38,675 nt of DNA from a virus. The notes beneath the pieces were generated by a model, which was not told the DNA's origin, ran no database searches, and saw only the letters and a list, made by a program, of their open reading frames with translations. Position numbers and translations under genes: made by a program. Shown here piece after piece: positions 31,868-38,607 of this stretch (positions are counted from its first letter, which is position 1; every line of letters starts with the position of its first letter). The DNA is taken from IMG/VR virus record IMGVR_UViG_3300036911_000034, positions 1 through 38,675 of that record, one strand, 5' to 3'.

Positions 31868-31957
31868 ACGGGACTTTGCTTCTCACTGTCCCGTAGTATC
31901 GACAGACGACCATTGAGGTCGTTCTGTCGGGCATCTTCACTAAACATCCAGTGAAGA
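31868..31957 (-). promoter_or_regulatory. Three inverted repeats in the operon leader
   Basis: The gap between the HTH regulator and the operon holds TCTTCACT/AGTGAAGA (31934-31957), GACAGA-CGACC with its complement carrying one bulge (31900-31929), and ACGGGAC/GTCCCGT (31868-31894). These may be operators of the dual-HTH regulator or leader RNA hairpins. No clear -10/-35 pair is seen. Confidence 0.5.
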
Positions 31958-31994
31958 CGTATCGCCATGAAGAGTGGCTTTGCCTCGATTACCA

Positions 31995-32471
31995 CTATGC
32001 AGCTTCCTCCTTCTTTCTCCAAAGGGGCATGAGCAATTCCGGGATCGAGAGGCCGATGACTTCAGAGATGTGGATCAACTCCGACATCGTGAAGTCGTAC
32101 TTACCACACTCCATCCGCGGGATGCTGTTCTGGTTACCAAGCTCGTACTTGAGCGAGTATTCCTTGGGCGAGAGGTTATCGTTACCTCCCAGACGGTGTT
32201 GCAAAATACGTAAGCCGACGCTGTGGTGCTGGCTGCTGAGCACCTTGGCCGCCGAGTTTGGTGTTCCTCCCGCGGGATTGCGACGGTCAGGAACGAGGAA
32301 GCCCTTGTCGGCGCAACGGTGGATGATCTCGGTGATGTATCTGTTGATGGTTCGTATCGATACGCGACCCCCCAGCCGCGCGGATATTGACGAACTAGAC
32401 AGCTTCTCCTCCAGGTACAACCTTTCGATTTCCCGAAAGTTTGCACTGTTCGTCGTGATCGGTTTTGCCAT
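31995..32471 (-). CDS. Dual-HTH transcription regulator (XRE-like C-terminal)
   Basis: The product is 158 residues. The N-terminal half (REIERLYLEEKLSSSSISARL, then RTINRYITEII) looks like a recombinase-type helix-turn-helix. The C-terminal half (LRILQHRLGG, LSPKEYSLKYELGNQNSI, MSELIHISEVIGLSIPELL) is an XRE/Cro-like HTH. Such proteins act as lysogeny repressors or early regulators. It is encoded between integrase and the replication operon, the usual place for a control gene. No protease or oligomerisation domain is present, so it is not a classic CI. Confidence 0.68.
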   Translation of the reverse strand: MAKPITTNSANFREIERLYLEEKLSSSSISARLGGRVSIRTINRYITEIIHRCADKGFLVPDRRNPAGGTPNSAAKVLSSQHHSVGLRILQHRLGGNDNLSPKEYSLKYELGNQNSIPRMECGKYDFTMSELIHISEVIGLSIPELLMPLWRKKEEAA

Positions 32472-32491
32472 AGCCCCAAAGCCTTGTTCTT

Positions 32492-32535
32492 ATGTGCCAC
32501 GATGTGTGCCCCCGAAACGGTATGTTTCGGCACAT
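32492..32535 (-). promoter_or_regulatory. Nested dyad before the regulator gene
   Basis: ATGTGCC and GGCACAT at the ends enclose a CCGAAAC/GTTTCGG dyad (32512-32530, GGTAT spacer). It lies between the integrase/attP and the regulator start (ATG 32471). It may be an operator, an integrase arm site or a terminator of integrase transcription. Confidence 0.45.
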
Positions 32536-32598
32536 TTGGTGTGGGTAGTAGAGGTGCTTAGGGTAGGGATTTCAAAGGCTTAGGGGGTCGGGAATTTC

Positions 32599-32640
32599 AA
32601 TTCCCAAAACTTCCGCGCTACCGGGCTGCGCTATACCCCG
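32599..32640 (-). other. Candidate attP core: 5' half of a tRNA-Pro(UGG) gene
   Basis: Read on the minus strand, bases 32640 downwards give acceptor CGGGGTA, TA, a D-arm GCGC-AGCCCGGTA-GCGC, G26 and an anticodon stem/loop GAAGT-TTTGGGA with anticodon TGG. The following bases no longer pair and no 3' half with TACCCCG is found. The fragment therefore matches tRNA-Pro up to just past the anticodon loop. It lies 12 bp after the integrase stop, as expected for an att site. Confidence 0.72.
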
Positions 32641-32651
32641 CTTTGATTTCC

Positions 32652-33731
32652 TTACTCTTTCTCGTCTGCTTCGCTCTTAAACTCCGTTTCTTGTGCCAAG
32701 TATGTGCCAACCGAGTGGTCGTTTAGGCGCTTTCTCAGCACTTGTTCGTCCACCGAGGAGTACCTCATATGGACCTCCTCACTGCTGTGGCCCATGATCC
32801 TTCGCCGGTCAAGAGAAGCCAGTCCCATCGCGTCCGTCCACGACGCAAAGCTGTGGCGCATATCGTGTATCCTCACCTTCGGCAGTCCGAGCTTGTCCCT
32901 GATCCGACCCCACTGCTTGTTAATGGAGACGTAGCGATCCCGGGTCCGTGGGTTGGTGAACACCCACCGGCTCCACTCATATTGGGGCAGGCCCTTCAAT
33001 GTGCCAAGACATGTGTCGGGGATTGGGATGTTTCGTCCAGTAGACGTCTTCGTTCTCTCCGACTCAAGATGGATAATGCCCCGCGTCAGATCGACTTCGT
33101 CCCAGCTCAGACCCAGCGCCTCCTCATGCCGCATTCCGGTTTCCAGAACCAGCTGGATGAAGGGAAACCAGAAACCTGGGTAGGTCTCCTTTAGGTAATC
33201 CAGAATAAGCTGCAAGCTGGTGGGGCGCACTTTGCGTGAGTGCTTCGCCGCCTTGCCAAGCCGCTTGCGGCGCACCTGGCGCACGGGGTTGGCCTGCAGT
33301 AGCTCCTCGTCGCACGCCCACTCGCACATGGACGACAGCGCGGTCAGCTCCAGCCGGATTTGAATGTCCGAGGTCTCGGTCTGCCGCTGCTTCATGTAGG
33401 CCCTGAGCCTCTCGGGGGTCAGGGCCGTGATCGGTTCCTCACCGAGGATGCCCATCGCGTCGTACAGCTTCTGCTTGTAGTGGTTCTTGGTCGAGTCCTT
33501 CAGTCCCGTGACCCGTTCCAGGAACATCGCAGCGATCACCTGAACGCTGGGTGCAGCCGAGTTGGTGCGCTCGGCGTCTCGGCGGTCTCTCTCTGCAAGC
33601 GCCGCTGCTTCAGCTTGTCGACGAAGTCCTTTGCTATTGCGGACTCCGGTTGAAAACCGAACTCGGACGCCGCCGACTTCGATGTCCGCTTGCCAGAAAT
33701 TGCTGTTCGGTCTTGTATATAACCTGACCAT
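32652..33731 (-). CDS. int: Tyrosine integrase
   Basis: The product is 359 residues. The N-terminus (RLYTRPNSNFWQADI, VRFSTGVRN) is an arm-binding domain, a core-binding domain lies at ~70-160, and the catalytic part shows Arg in ETGMRHEEALGL, HDMRHSFAS (His, Arg), MGHSSEEV and the nucleophile Tyr in MRYSSVDEQ. It inserts and excises the phage at a tRNA-like site just downstream. Start ATG 33731 has an AGGAG box unusually close (two bases). The first 196 bp overlap the excisionase-like gene in another frame. Confidence 0.88.
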   Translation of the reverse strand: MVRLYTRPNSNFWQADIEVGGVRVRFSTGVRNSKGLRRQAEAAALAERDRRDAERTNSAAPSVQVIAAMFLERVTGLKDSTKNHYKQKLYDAMGILGEEPITALTPERLRAYMKQRQTETSDIQIRLELTALSSMCEWACDEELLQANPVRQVRRKRLGKAAKHSRKVRPTSLQLILDYLKETYPGFWFPFIQLVLETGMRHEEALGLSWDEVDLTRGIIHLESERTKTSTGRNIPIPDTCLGTLKGLPQYEWSRWVFTNPRTRDRYVSINKQWGRIRDKLGLPKVRIHDMRHSFASWTDAMGLASLDRRRIMGHSSEEVHMRYSSVDEQVLRKRLNDHSVGTYLAQETEFKSEADEKE

Positions 33732-33892
33732 ATCTCCTGCTCGTTTATCCACGCCATTGCTTCCTCGGCTCTCACGAACCAAGTATTGTTCAGGCGTACA
33801 GCTCCAGGAAGGCATCTCTTACGCGCCCAGCGATGTAGGGCACGCAACGGCAGGCCCGACGAGCGGGCAAACTCCGACATTCTTACAGGCAC
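33536..33892 (-). CDS. Excisionase-like winged-helix protein
   Basis: The product is 118 residues. The first ~50 (MSEFARSSGLPLRALHRWA, then VRLNNTWFVRAEEAMAWI) match a MerR/excisionase winged helix. The other ~65 residues overlap the integrase start in another frame and are less constrained, so the real end might be shorter if a frameshift existed. Xis-type proteins bend DNA and favour excision. GTG 33892 follows a GGGGGA box; ATG 33880 is the alternative start. Confidence 0.65.
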   Translation of the reverse strand: MPVRMSEFARSSGLPLRALHRWARKRCLPGAVRLNNTWFVRAEEAMAWINEQEIWSGYIQDRTAISGKRTSKSAASEFGFQPESAIAKDFVDKLKQRRLQRETAETPSAPTRLHPAFR

Positions 33893-33912
33893 AATAATAA
33901 ATCCCCCACTCA

Positions 33913-33971
33913 GAACGTTCAGTTGTGAACGCCATGCTCTAGGGGGGGGGTGCTGTCAACTCTTTGTGACA
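33913..33971 (-). promoter_or_regulatory. xis/int upstream region: dyads, G9 tract and -35-like hexamer
   Basis: This stretch holds the palindrome GAACGTTC (33913-33920), CGTTCA-N4-TGAACG (33916-33931), a run of nine G (33942-33950), a TTGACA-like hexamer on the minus strand (33954-33959) and TGTCA-N8-TGACA (33954-33971). No convincing -10 box is found at the right spacing. Probably it contains the promoter/operator of the integration genes. Confidence 0.45.
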
Positions 33972-33979
33972 ATATCCGC

Positions 33980-34207
33980 TTAATTTTTGCTCCTATGATC
34001 AGAAGCCCTACTGAGAAGTTCCTTGACTAGAAAAGGAACTTCCGCCCCGAGATGTTCGAGTATAGCCACCGCGTGGGTCAAGTGTTCCACCTGGCTATCG
34101 AGCGCCTCCTCGTAGTCCTCAGCGGTAGCCTCTGCGAGGATTTCTACGCAGAGGTCTTCCGCCAGGTTCCGAATGGCCTTAGCCACTTCTTGGTTGTTCA
34201 TAGTCAT
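33980..34207 (-). CDS. Small helical acidic protein, unknown
   Basis: The product is 75 residues: two helical acidic segments (NQEVAKAIRNLAEDLCVEIL and YEEALDSQVEHLTHAVAILEHLG). No family is recognised. ATG 34207 (MTMNN) is preferred over ATG 34225 because GGAGGGAG lies just upstream of it. It overlaps the end of the Cys-rich gene by 29 bp. Confidence 0.55.
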   Translation of the reverse strand: MTMNNQEVAKAIRNLAEDLCVEILAEATAEDYEEALDSQVEHLTHAVAILEHLGAEVPFLVKELLSRASDHRSKN

Positions 34208-34901
34208 GTTGAATACTCCCTCCATTCAACCGGAAGTCGATCCTCCGAGCTGTCGACCCATGAGCTGGGAAACCCATAATCGTTCCCCCCGCACGCGCTT
34301 TTGTGCATACCTGACAGCGGCTGCAGTCTGTTTCGTAGTAGGTAGCAGGGCATATTGCCACGTCCCGCCCTCCGGGTGTGGTCAGCCCCAAGCGCCCTCC
34401 AATGCGGGCTCGGTAGGTTCGCAGCGCTTCGTCCTTCTGTCGAGCGTAGAAGGTTGGGAGCACCACGACCATCGATAGTCCTTCCGAACTCAGGGCGTCG
34501 GCTTCCTTTAGGCTATCACACGAAAGGTTAACATGAAAGCCTAACCCCGTTGCCTCCCTGTACGTTTGAAAGGCACGCCCGTGGGTGAACACGATGACCG
34601 GGCGGTGCCCGTTCGCCTTCGCAAGACGAATAACATCTGTGGTATCCGGCGGCAAGTCACCCGCCTGCCCGTAGCGCCACAGTTGACTGCGTGGTAAGGC
34701 CTGGACTTGTCTGAGGAACTCGTCGAAGGTGACTCCCGACTGAGTCACTTTGTCCCAGTGTAGACGGAGAGGGCCGTTGTCGGCGTAGCAGCCCCGCCCC
34801 TGCAAGGTGCATGTTGTGGGACAAGTTTCGCGAGATGACGTTGAGACTGGCATCGGGCCGGTCTTCTTGTTACGAGATATGCGCGTTAGGTGATACCTCA
34901 C
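34179..34901 (-). CDS. Cys-rich phage protein (DUF7227-like), unknown function
   Basis: The product is 240 residues. It has an N-terminal TCPTTCTLQGRGCYADNGPL cluster and a C-terminal CSRCQVCTKARAGGTIMGFPAHG cluster, four plus four Cys in all with an extra CPATYYETD. This arrangement is seen in a common but unexplained phage family (I recall it as DUF7227; not checked). The middle (RPVIVFTHGR, MVVVLPTFYARQ) looks like an alpha/beta domain. Metal or iron-sulfur binding is likely. GTG 34901 has an AAGGAG box seven bases upstream. Confidence 0.6.
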   Translation of the reverse strand: MRYHLTRISRNKKTGPMPVSTSSRETCPTTCTLQGRGCYADNGPLRLHWDKVTQSGVTFDEFLRQVQALPRSQLWRYGQAGDLPPDTTDVIRLAKANGHRPVIVFTHGRAFQTYREATGLGFHVNLSCDSLKEADALSSEGLSMVVVLPTFYARQKDEALRTYRARIGGRLGLTTPGGRDVAICPATYYETDCSRCQVCTKARAGGTIMGFPAHGSTARRIDFRLNGGSIQHDYEQPRSG

Positions 34902-34953
34902 CGCCGCTCTCCTTCTTAATTTTATTTAAGGAGTAGCGTAGTAGGTAACAGAA

Positions 34954-34972
34954 GGGCCGCACTGGGCGGCCC
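34954..34972 (-). terminator. Bidirectional rho-independent-like terminator
   Basis: GGGCCGC and GCGGCCC form a 7-bp GC stem around ACTGG, extended by AA/TT. TTTT follows on the plus strand and TTCTGTT on the minus strand. It ends the 126-residue gene and separates it from the DUF7227-like gene. Confidence 0.72.
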
Positions 34973-34978
34973 TTTTGC

Positions 34979-35359
34979 TTAGAACAACTTGATGAAGAGC
35001 TGGTTGCCCTCCACCCGGAACTCGGGCTCGCGGGTGTTGACCGGCCCGCTCAGCTCCTTGGGCACCAGCGCCTGGGTCTGGTACTCGCCGACGCCGTTCT
35101 CCCTGATCTTGAGCTTGGCGCGCAGCTTGCGTTCGGTCGAGTTGAGCGCCGCCGGCCGCAGCCCGTACCAGCCGACGTCGTCGTCGGTGCCGGCGAGCAC
35201 CTGCAGCTCGGTGCCTTCCTTCCAGGTCAGCAGCTCGATGAACGCCGCCGGGAGCTTCACGCGGCCGACGCGCATGGTCGGTGTGGTGACGATGGAATAA
35301 CGCGGTGCGTTGATGCGCGAGAACGGCTTGGAGAGTTGGGTAACGGCTTCGAAGGCCAT
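34979..35359 (-). CDS. Small beta-rich protein, unknown
   Basis: The product is 126 residues, beta-rich and basic (RINAPRYSIVTTPTMRVGRVKLP, ELQVLAGTDDDVGWYGLRP, FRVEGNQLFIKLF). No family is recognised. A good AAGGAG box and its own terminators on both sides suggest strong expression. It lies downstream of the rII-like genes and might be an abundant nucleic-acid-binding protein, but this is a guess. Confidence 0.58.
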   Translation of the reverse strand: MAFEAVTQLSKPFSRINAPRYSIVTTPTMRVGRVKLPAAFIELLTWKEGTELQVLAGTDDDVGWYGLRPAALNSTERKLRAKLKIRENGVGEYQTQALVPKELSGPVNTREPEFRVEGNQLFIKLF

Positions 35360-35383
35360 GTGGTGTGCTCCTTGTGATGGGGG

Positions 35384-35405
35384 GGGTGGGCCTCACGCCC
35401 CACCC
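35384..35405 (-). terminator. Hairpin after rIIB with adjacent G-run
   Basis: GGGTGGG and CCCACCC form a 7-bp stem with an 8-nt loop. On the minus strand it is followed by a run of C (eight G on the plus strand at 35379-35386), then the SD of the next gene. Terminator or attenuator, moderate support. Confidence 0.5.
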
Positions 35406-35414
35406 GGTGTGGGA

Positions 35415-36443
35415 TTAGTCCCAGTCGTTGGCCGACTCTTCCTCTTCCTCTTCCTCTTCCTCTTCCTCTTCCTCTTCCGGCGCGTCCTCGAAGAGGTTGC
35501 CAGCCGCAGCGTCGCGCCAGCCCTTGTCGAAGCCGGCGAGTTCCGGGGCGTCGTTGTCCTCGCCGACGCGGTCGATGATCGCCTTGCGGGTCACGATCAT
35601 CTCTTCGAGCGACAGGACGTAGGAGTGCTCGTCGTAGAGGTCCCAGCCCTTGAGGTAGCCCTTCTTGAACGCCGTCACCTTCGGGTCCTCGATCAGCGTC
35701 TCACGCTTGCCGAGGAACTCCTCGACGAAGGCGGGGTCGACCTCCTCCAGCACCTCATATTCAGTGAGGCGCATCTTGGAGCCCTCGTAGTCGACCGGCA
35801 CCGCGACGACGTCCTCTGGCCAGAAGGCGACGAAGACGATCTTCGACGCCCCCGGCTGGTAGGTCTTGACGTAGTCGAGCGCGCCTACGTGCAGCCCGAA
35901 GGAGCAAGTCATGTTCGGATCGGGGTCGACCTCTTCGCGCGCCACCTTGACGATCTTGCCCGGCGAGTTGTCGAAGTCGCCGGAGTACAGATCGAGGAAG
36001 TCGGGATCGACCGCCTTGAACGCACCGATCCGGCCGTCGGGGAAGAAGCCGAACTTGTTGCGCTCCGCGAAGATCGGGAAGCGCTCGATGGCGTCGGGGA
36101 TCGGGTTCTTCATGAGGCTTTGCAGCGCCAGGAAGATCGGCTCGAAGTTGTGCCCCTCGGCGCGGAAGCGCATGAGCTTGTCTACCCAGACGCCGTGCAG
36201 CTGCGTGCCGCCGTAGGTCAGCAGGCCGTCGAGGATTTCGAGCTGCTTGTCGACGTCCGCCTTCATCAGGCCGACCTTGATGTCGGCCAGCTCGATCAGC
36301 GGGTCCGCCTCCAACTCCCCAGCGTGCAGATGCTGCACGATGGGTTGATAGGACGGATGGTCGGACGGGACGTTGAAGGGCCGACCCTTGGCAAAGAACA
36401 CGACGCTGAGGTCGGTGATGTTGTAAGAGAGAACCTGAGACAT
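35415..36443 (-). CDS. rIIB: RIIB-like protein
   Basis: The product is 342 residues. It keeps the rIIB core: VPSDHPSYQPIVQHL, a DGRIGAFKAVDPDFLDLYSG segment, DFDNSPGKIV, DPDPNMTCSFGLHVGALDYV, and a VAVPVDYEGSKMRLTEYEV end. In T4, RIIA and RIIB protect the phage from lambda Rex exclusion. The C-terminus is an acidic run of 14 Glu encoded by hexamer repeats, ending DWD. The ATG starts two bases after the RIIA stop, so the two genes are co-translated. Confidence 0.82.
   Translation of the reverse strand: MSQVLSYNITDLSVVFFAKGRPFNVPSDHPSYQPIVQHLHAGELEADPLIELADIKVGLMKADVDKQLEILDGLLTYGGTQLHGVWVDKLMRFRAEGHNFEPIFLALQSLMKNPIPDAIERFPIFAERNKFGFFPDGRIGAFKAVDPDFLDLYSGDFDNSPGKIVKVAREEVDPDPNMTCSFGLHVGALDYVKTYQPGASKIVFVAFWPEDVVAVPVDYEGSKMRLTEYEVLEEVDPAFVEEFLGKRETLIEDPKVTAFKKGYLKGWDLYDEHSYVLSLEEMIVTRKAIIDRVGEDNDAPELAGFDKGWRDAAAGNLFEDAPEEEEEEEEEEEEEESANDWD
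35437..35478 (-). repeat. (GGAAGA)7 hexanucleotide microsatellite in rIIB
   Basis: Seven exact copies of TCTTCC (GGAAGA on the coding strand), 42 bp, code for alternating GAA/GAG glutamates near the RIIB C-terminus. Changes in copy number would keep the frame and alter only the length of the acidic tail. Confidence 0.95.
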
Positions 36444-36445
36444 GA

Positions 36446-38605
36446 TCAGACCTTGTCGTTGAAGAAGTTGAGGTAGGTGGCGACTCCAGCGACGTCGTTG
36501 TCGTCGAGCTTCCGGTAGGTGTAGCCGCTGCGCATACCCGCCATCATGTGATCGAAGATCGGGTACTTGCTCTTCAGTGCCGTGTAGGCGTCGGCGGTTT
36601 CGGAGTTGTAGGTTGATACCGCACTCGCGTCGGTGGTTCCTCCAAGCTCCCTATATATGTTGTAACGCCTGGTGTTCTCCTGGTCCGGTGAGGCCAAAGC
36701 GTCTTTCATCGCGTGATATTTGTTCCTGAAGTCGACGATGTCAGCCGGGAGCAGTTTCAGCTGGTCAGCGTCATTCATGTTGTCGAGCGTGTGGACGACA
36801 CCATTGTCGATGCCGGTAACGGTCCCGGAGTCGAGCACCTTCGCGAAGTCGATGCTCGCTTCCATTGCGGCCAGCAGTTCCTTTCCAGTGTAGCGGGTCC
36901 AACCGCCGACCTTCTTGAGCCGCTTCTCCTGCGCCTCCGTCGCCAGGGCGATGTTCGGCAGCTTGATGTCGGGGAAGTGCTTCATGTGCGACGTCCAGTA
37001 GCTGGTGCCGCTCATGATGAAGTGGTGGAGGTCCCACTCCCACCCGTTCCGCCGGCTGTAGCCGTTGCGGCGCTTGTTCTCGGAGCGGCAGATGTATCGG
37101 CCGCCCTGAGTTATATCGACGGTCTCGCCCTCGGTGACGCCCCCCTGCGGCCTGAGAACATGCAGGTTGACGTAGATCGGGTCGGTCGCTTCGCGCTTGC
37201 GCCGCTTCAGCGACGGCATCAGCGCGTCGAGATCAATCATCTCCGAGACCTCTATGCGGAGCATCTGGGCGACCTCGTCGAGCACGGTCTCGTCCTTCGG
37301 CCGGAGCCAGATGAGCGAGTCGTTCTCCGCGATGAGCCCGGCCTTCTCGGCCTCCCGGAACTTCAGGTTCGAGAACTTCGGCAGGCGCTCGAACACGAAC
37401 TTCGGCCGCTGAGTGCTGTCGAAGAACATCGAGTAGAGGCTGAAGGTCGAGTAGGACTCCTTCTTGCCGCCATCCTGATCGAACTTGCGGTCTACCACAT
37501 GCGACGAGTAGTGGAACGAGTCCTTGCCGAGCCGGCGCGTGTTCCAGCTTCCTCCCGTCGTGACCGGATGACCCTTGAAGGTCAGCTGCTTCTGCAAATA
37601 TCCACGCAGCTCGCCGCCGACATTGAGCGTCGTGTCCCGATAGAGCACGGCAATCGCGTCGGGCAGGTTGGTCTGCGCGTCGAGCTTCTCCTGGACTCCG
37701 GCGAGGAACTCGGTCTCCATTTGTTCCACGCAGCGCTTCAGCTCGGCGACCGTGCGGTCGTCGTAGGCCAGCTCCTCGCGCGAGATCGTCACCTCCAGGC
37801 TGCCGATCTCCGCCTCGAACACGATGGCCTGGTGACGCCACGGCCAGTCCGAGCGTTCGAGCTGATCCAAGTCGATGGGATAGGCGACGCAGCCGATGCG
37901 GACGTGCGGCCCCCAGAACGGCACCTGGTCGCGATTGTACTCCGTCCAACCCGTGCCGGAGCGCAGCACGGTCGGGTTCTCGGGCCACGGCCGCTCCATG
38001 TTCTTGACGGTCGGGCGGGGATTGAAGAACCAAGCGATCTCGCGAACGGCCTGCTGGAACTTGGAGAAGTCCTCCTTGCGGACGCCCCAGCTGACCTCGA
38101 TACCGTTCGGCTCGTCAGTCGGCGACGTGCCGAGCAGGCTCCACATCGGATAGCCTTCGCTGTCGAGGCCCATGAGATAGAAGCGCGCCTCGCCATCCTT
38201 ATAGCAGGTGACGTTGTAGGCCCCCGACTTGCCGCTGGTCTTGAGATAGGCGTGCGGGCTCTTCGAGCCGAGGCCCCACTTTCCGAGCTTCGCGTTGTCC
38301 CCCTCCTTGGTCGAGACGCCGATGGCGGCGAAGATGTTGACGAACTCGTCATGCGTCGAGCCCTTGGGGTTGAAGTCTCGGACATGGAACGTCGGGTCGA
38401 GCCAGGTCGGCAACGTGACGGTGACCCGATCCGGCGAGGCGTCCCAGGCGTTGGAGAGGATTTCGCGGACAGGGTAGCGCACCTTGTCCTTGGCGAGATC
38501 GTTGATGAGCATCCGAGCCACCTTGGAGTCGGCGCTGAGCTGCGACCGGCCACTCTCGGCCATGCCGTGCGACTCGTTGTTGTAGGCGAGGTTGTTGATA
38601 CGCAT
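36446..38605 (-). CDS. rIIA: RIIA-like protein (GHKL ATPase fold)
   Basis: The product is 719 residues. The N-terminus has a GHKL-type ATP-binding site: REILSNAWDAS (N-box), VRDFNPKGSTH (G1-like) and GKWGLGSKSPHAY (G2). The neighbouring RIIB-like gene confirms the pair. RIIA acts with RIIB at the membrane in T4 anti-exclusion; the exact function here is unknown. It starts at ATG 38605 after the stop of an upstream gene and lies in the same leftward operon. Confidence 0.82.
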   Translation of the reverse strand: MRINNLAYNNESHGMAESGRSQLSADSKVARMLINDLAKDKVRYPVREILSNAWDASPDRVTVTLPTWLDPTFHVRDFNPKGSTHDEFVNIFAAIGVSTKEGDNAKLGKWGLGSKSPHAYLKTSGKSGAYNVTCYKDGEARFYLMGLDSEGYPMWSLLGTSPTDEPNGIEVSWGVRKEDFSKFQQAVREIAWFFNPRPTVKNMERPWPENPTVLRSGTGWTEYNRDQVPFWGPHVRIGCVAYPIDLDQLERSDWPWRHQAIVFEAEIGSLEVTISREELAYDDRTVAELKRCVEQMETEFLAGVQEKLDAQTNLPDAIAVLYRDTTLNVGGELRGYLQKQLTFKGHPVTTGGSWNTRRLGKDSFHYSSHVVDRKFDQDGGKKESYSTFSLYSMFFDSTQRPKFVFERLPKFSNLKFREAEKAGLIAENDSLIWLRPKDETVLDEVAQMLRIEVSEMIDLDALMPSLKRRKREATDPIYVNLHVLRPQGGVTEGETVDITQGGRYICRSENKRRNGYSRRNGWEWDLHHFIMSGTSYWTSHMKHFPDIKLPNIALATEAQEKRLKKVGGWTRYTGKELLAAMEASIDFAKVLDSGTVTGIDNGVVHTLDNMNDADQLKLLPADIVDFRNKYHAMKDALASPDQENTRRYNIYRELGGTTDASAVSTYNSETADAYTALKSKYPIFDHMMAGMRSGYTYRKLDDNDVAGVATYLNFFNDKV

Positions 38606-38607
38606 GA

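Noticed and set aside
32599-32640. A complete tRNA-Pro gene
   Set aside because: Only the 5' half folds; the anticodon stem loses pairing after position 41 and no TACCCCG 3' acceptor strand follows.
33931-33959. A clear sigma70 promoter for xis/int from the TTGACA-like hexamer
   Set aside because: At 16-18 bp spacing the -10 position reads GCATGG, CATGGC or ATGGCG, none close to TATAAT.
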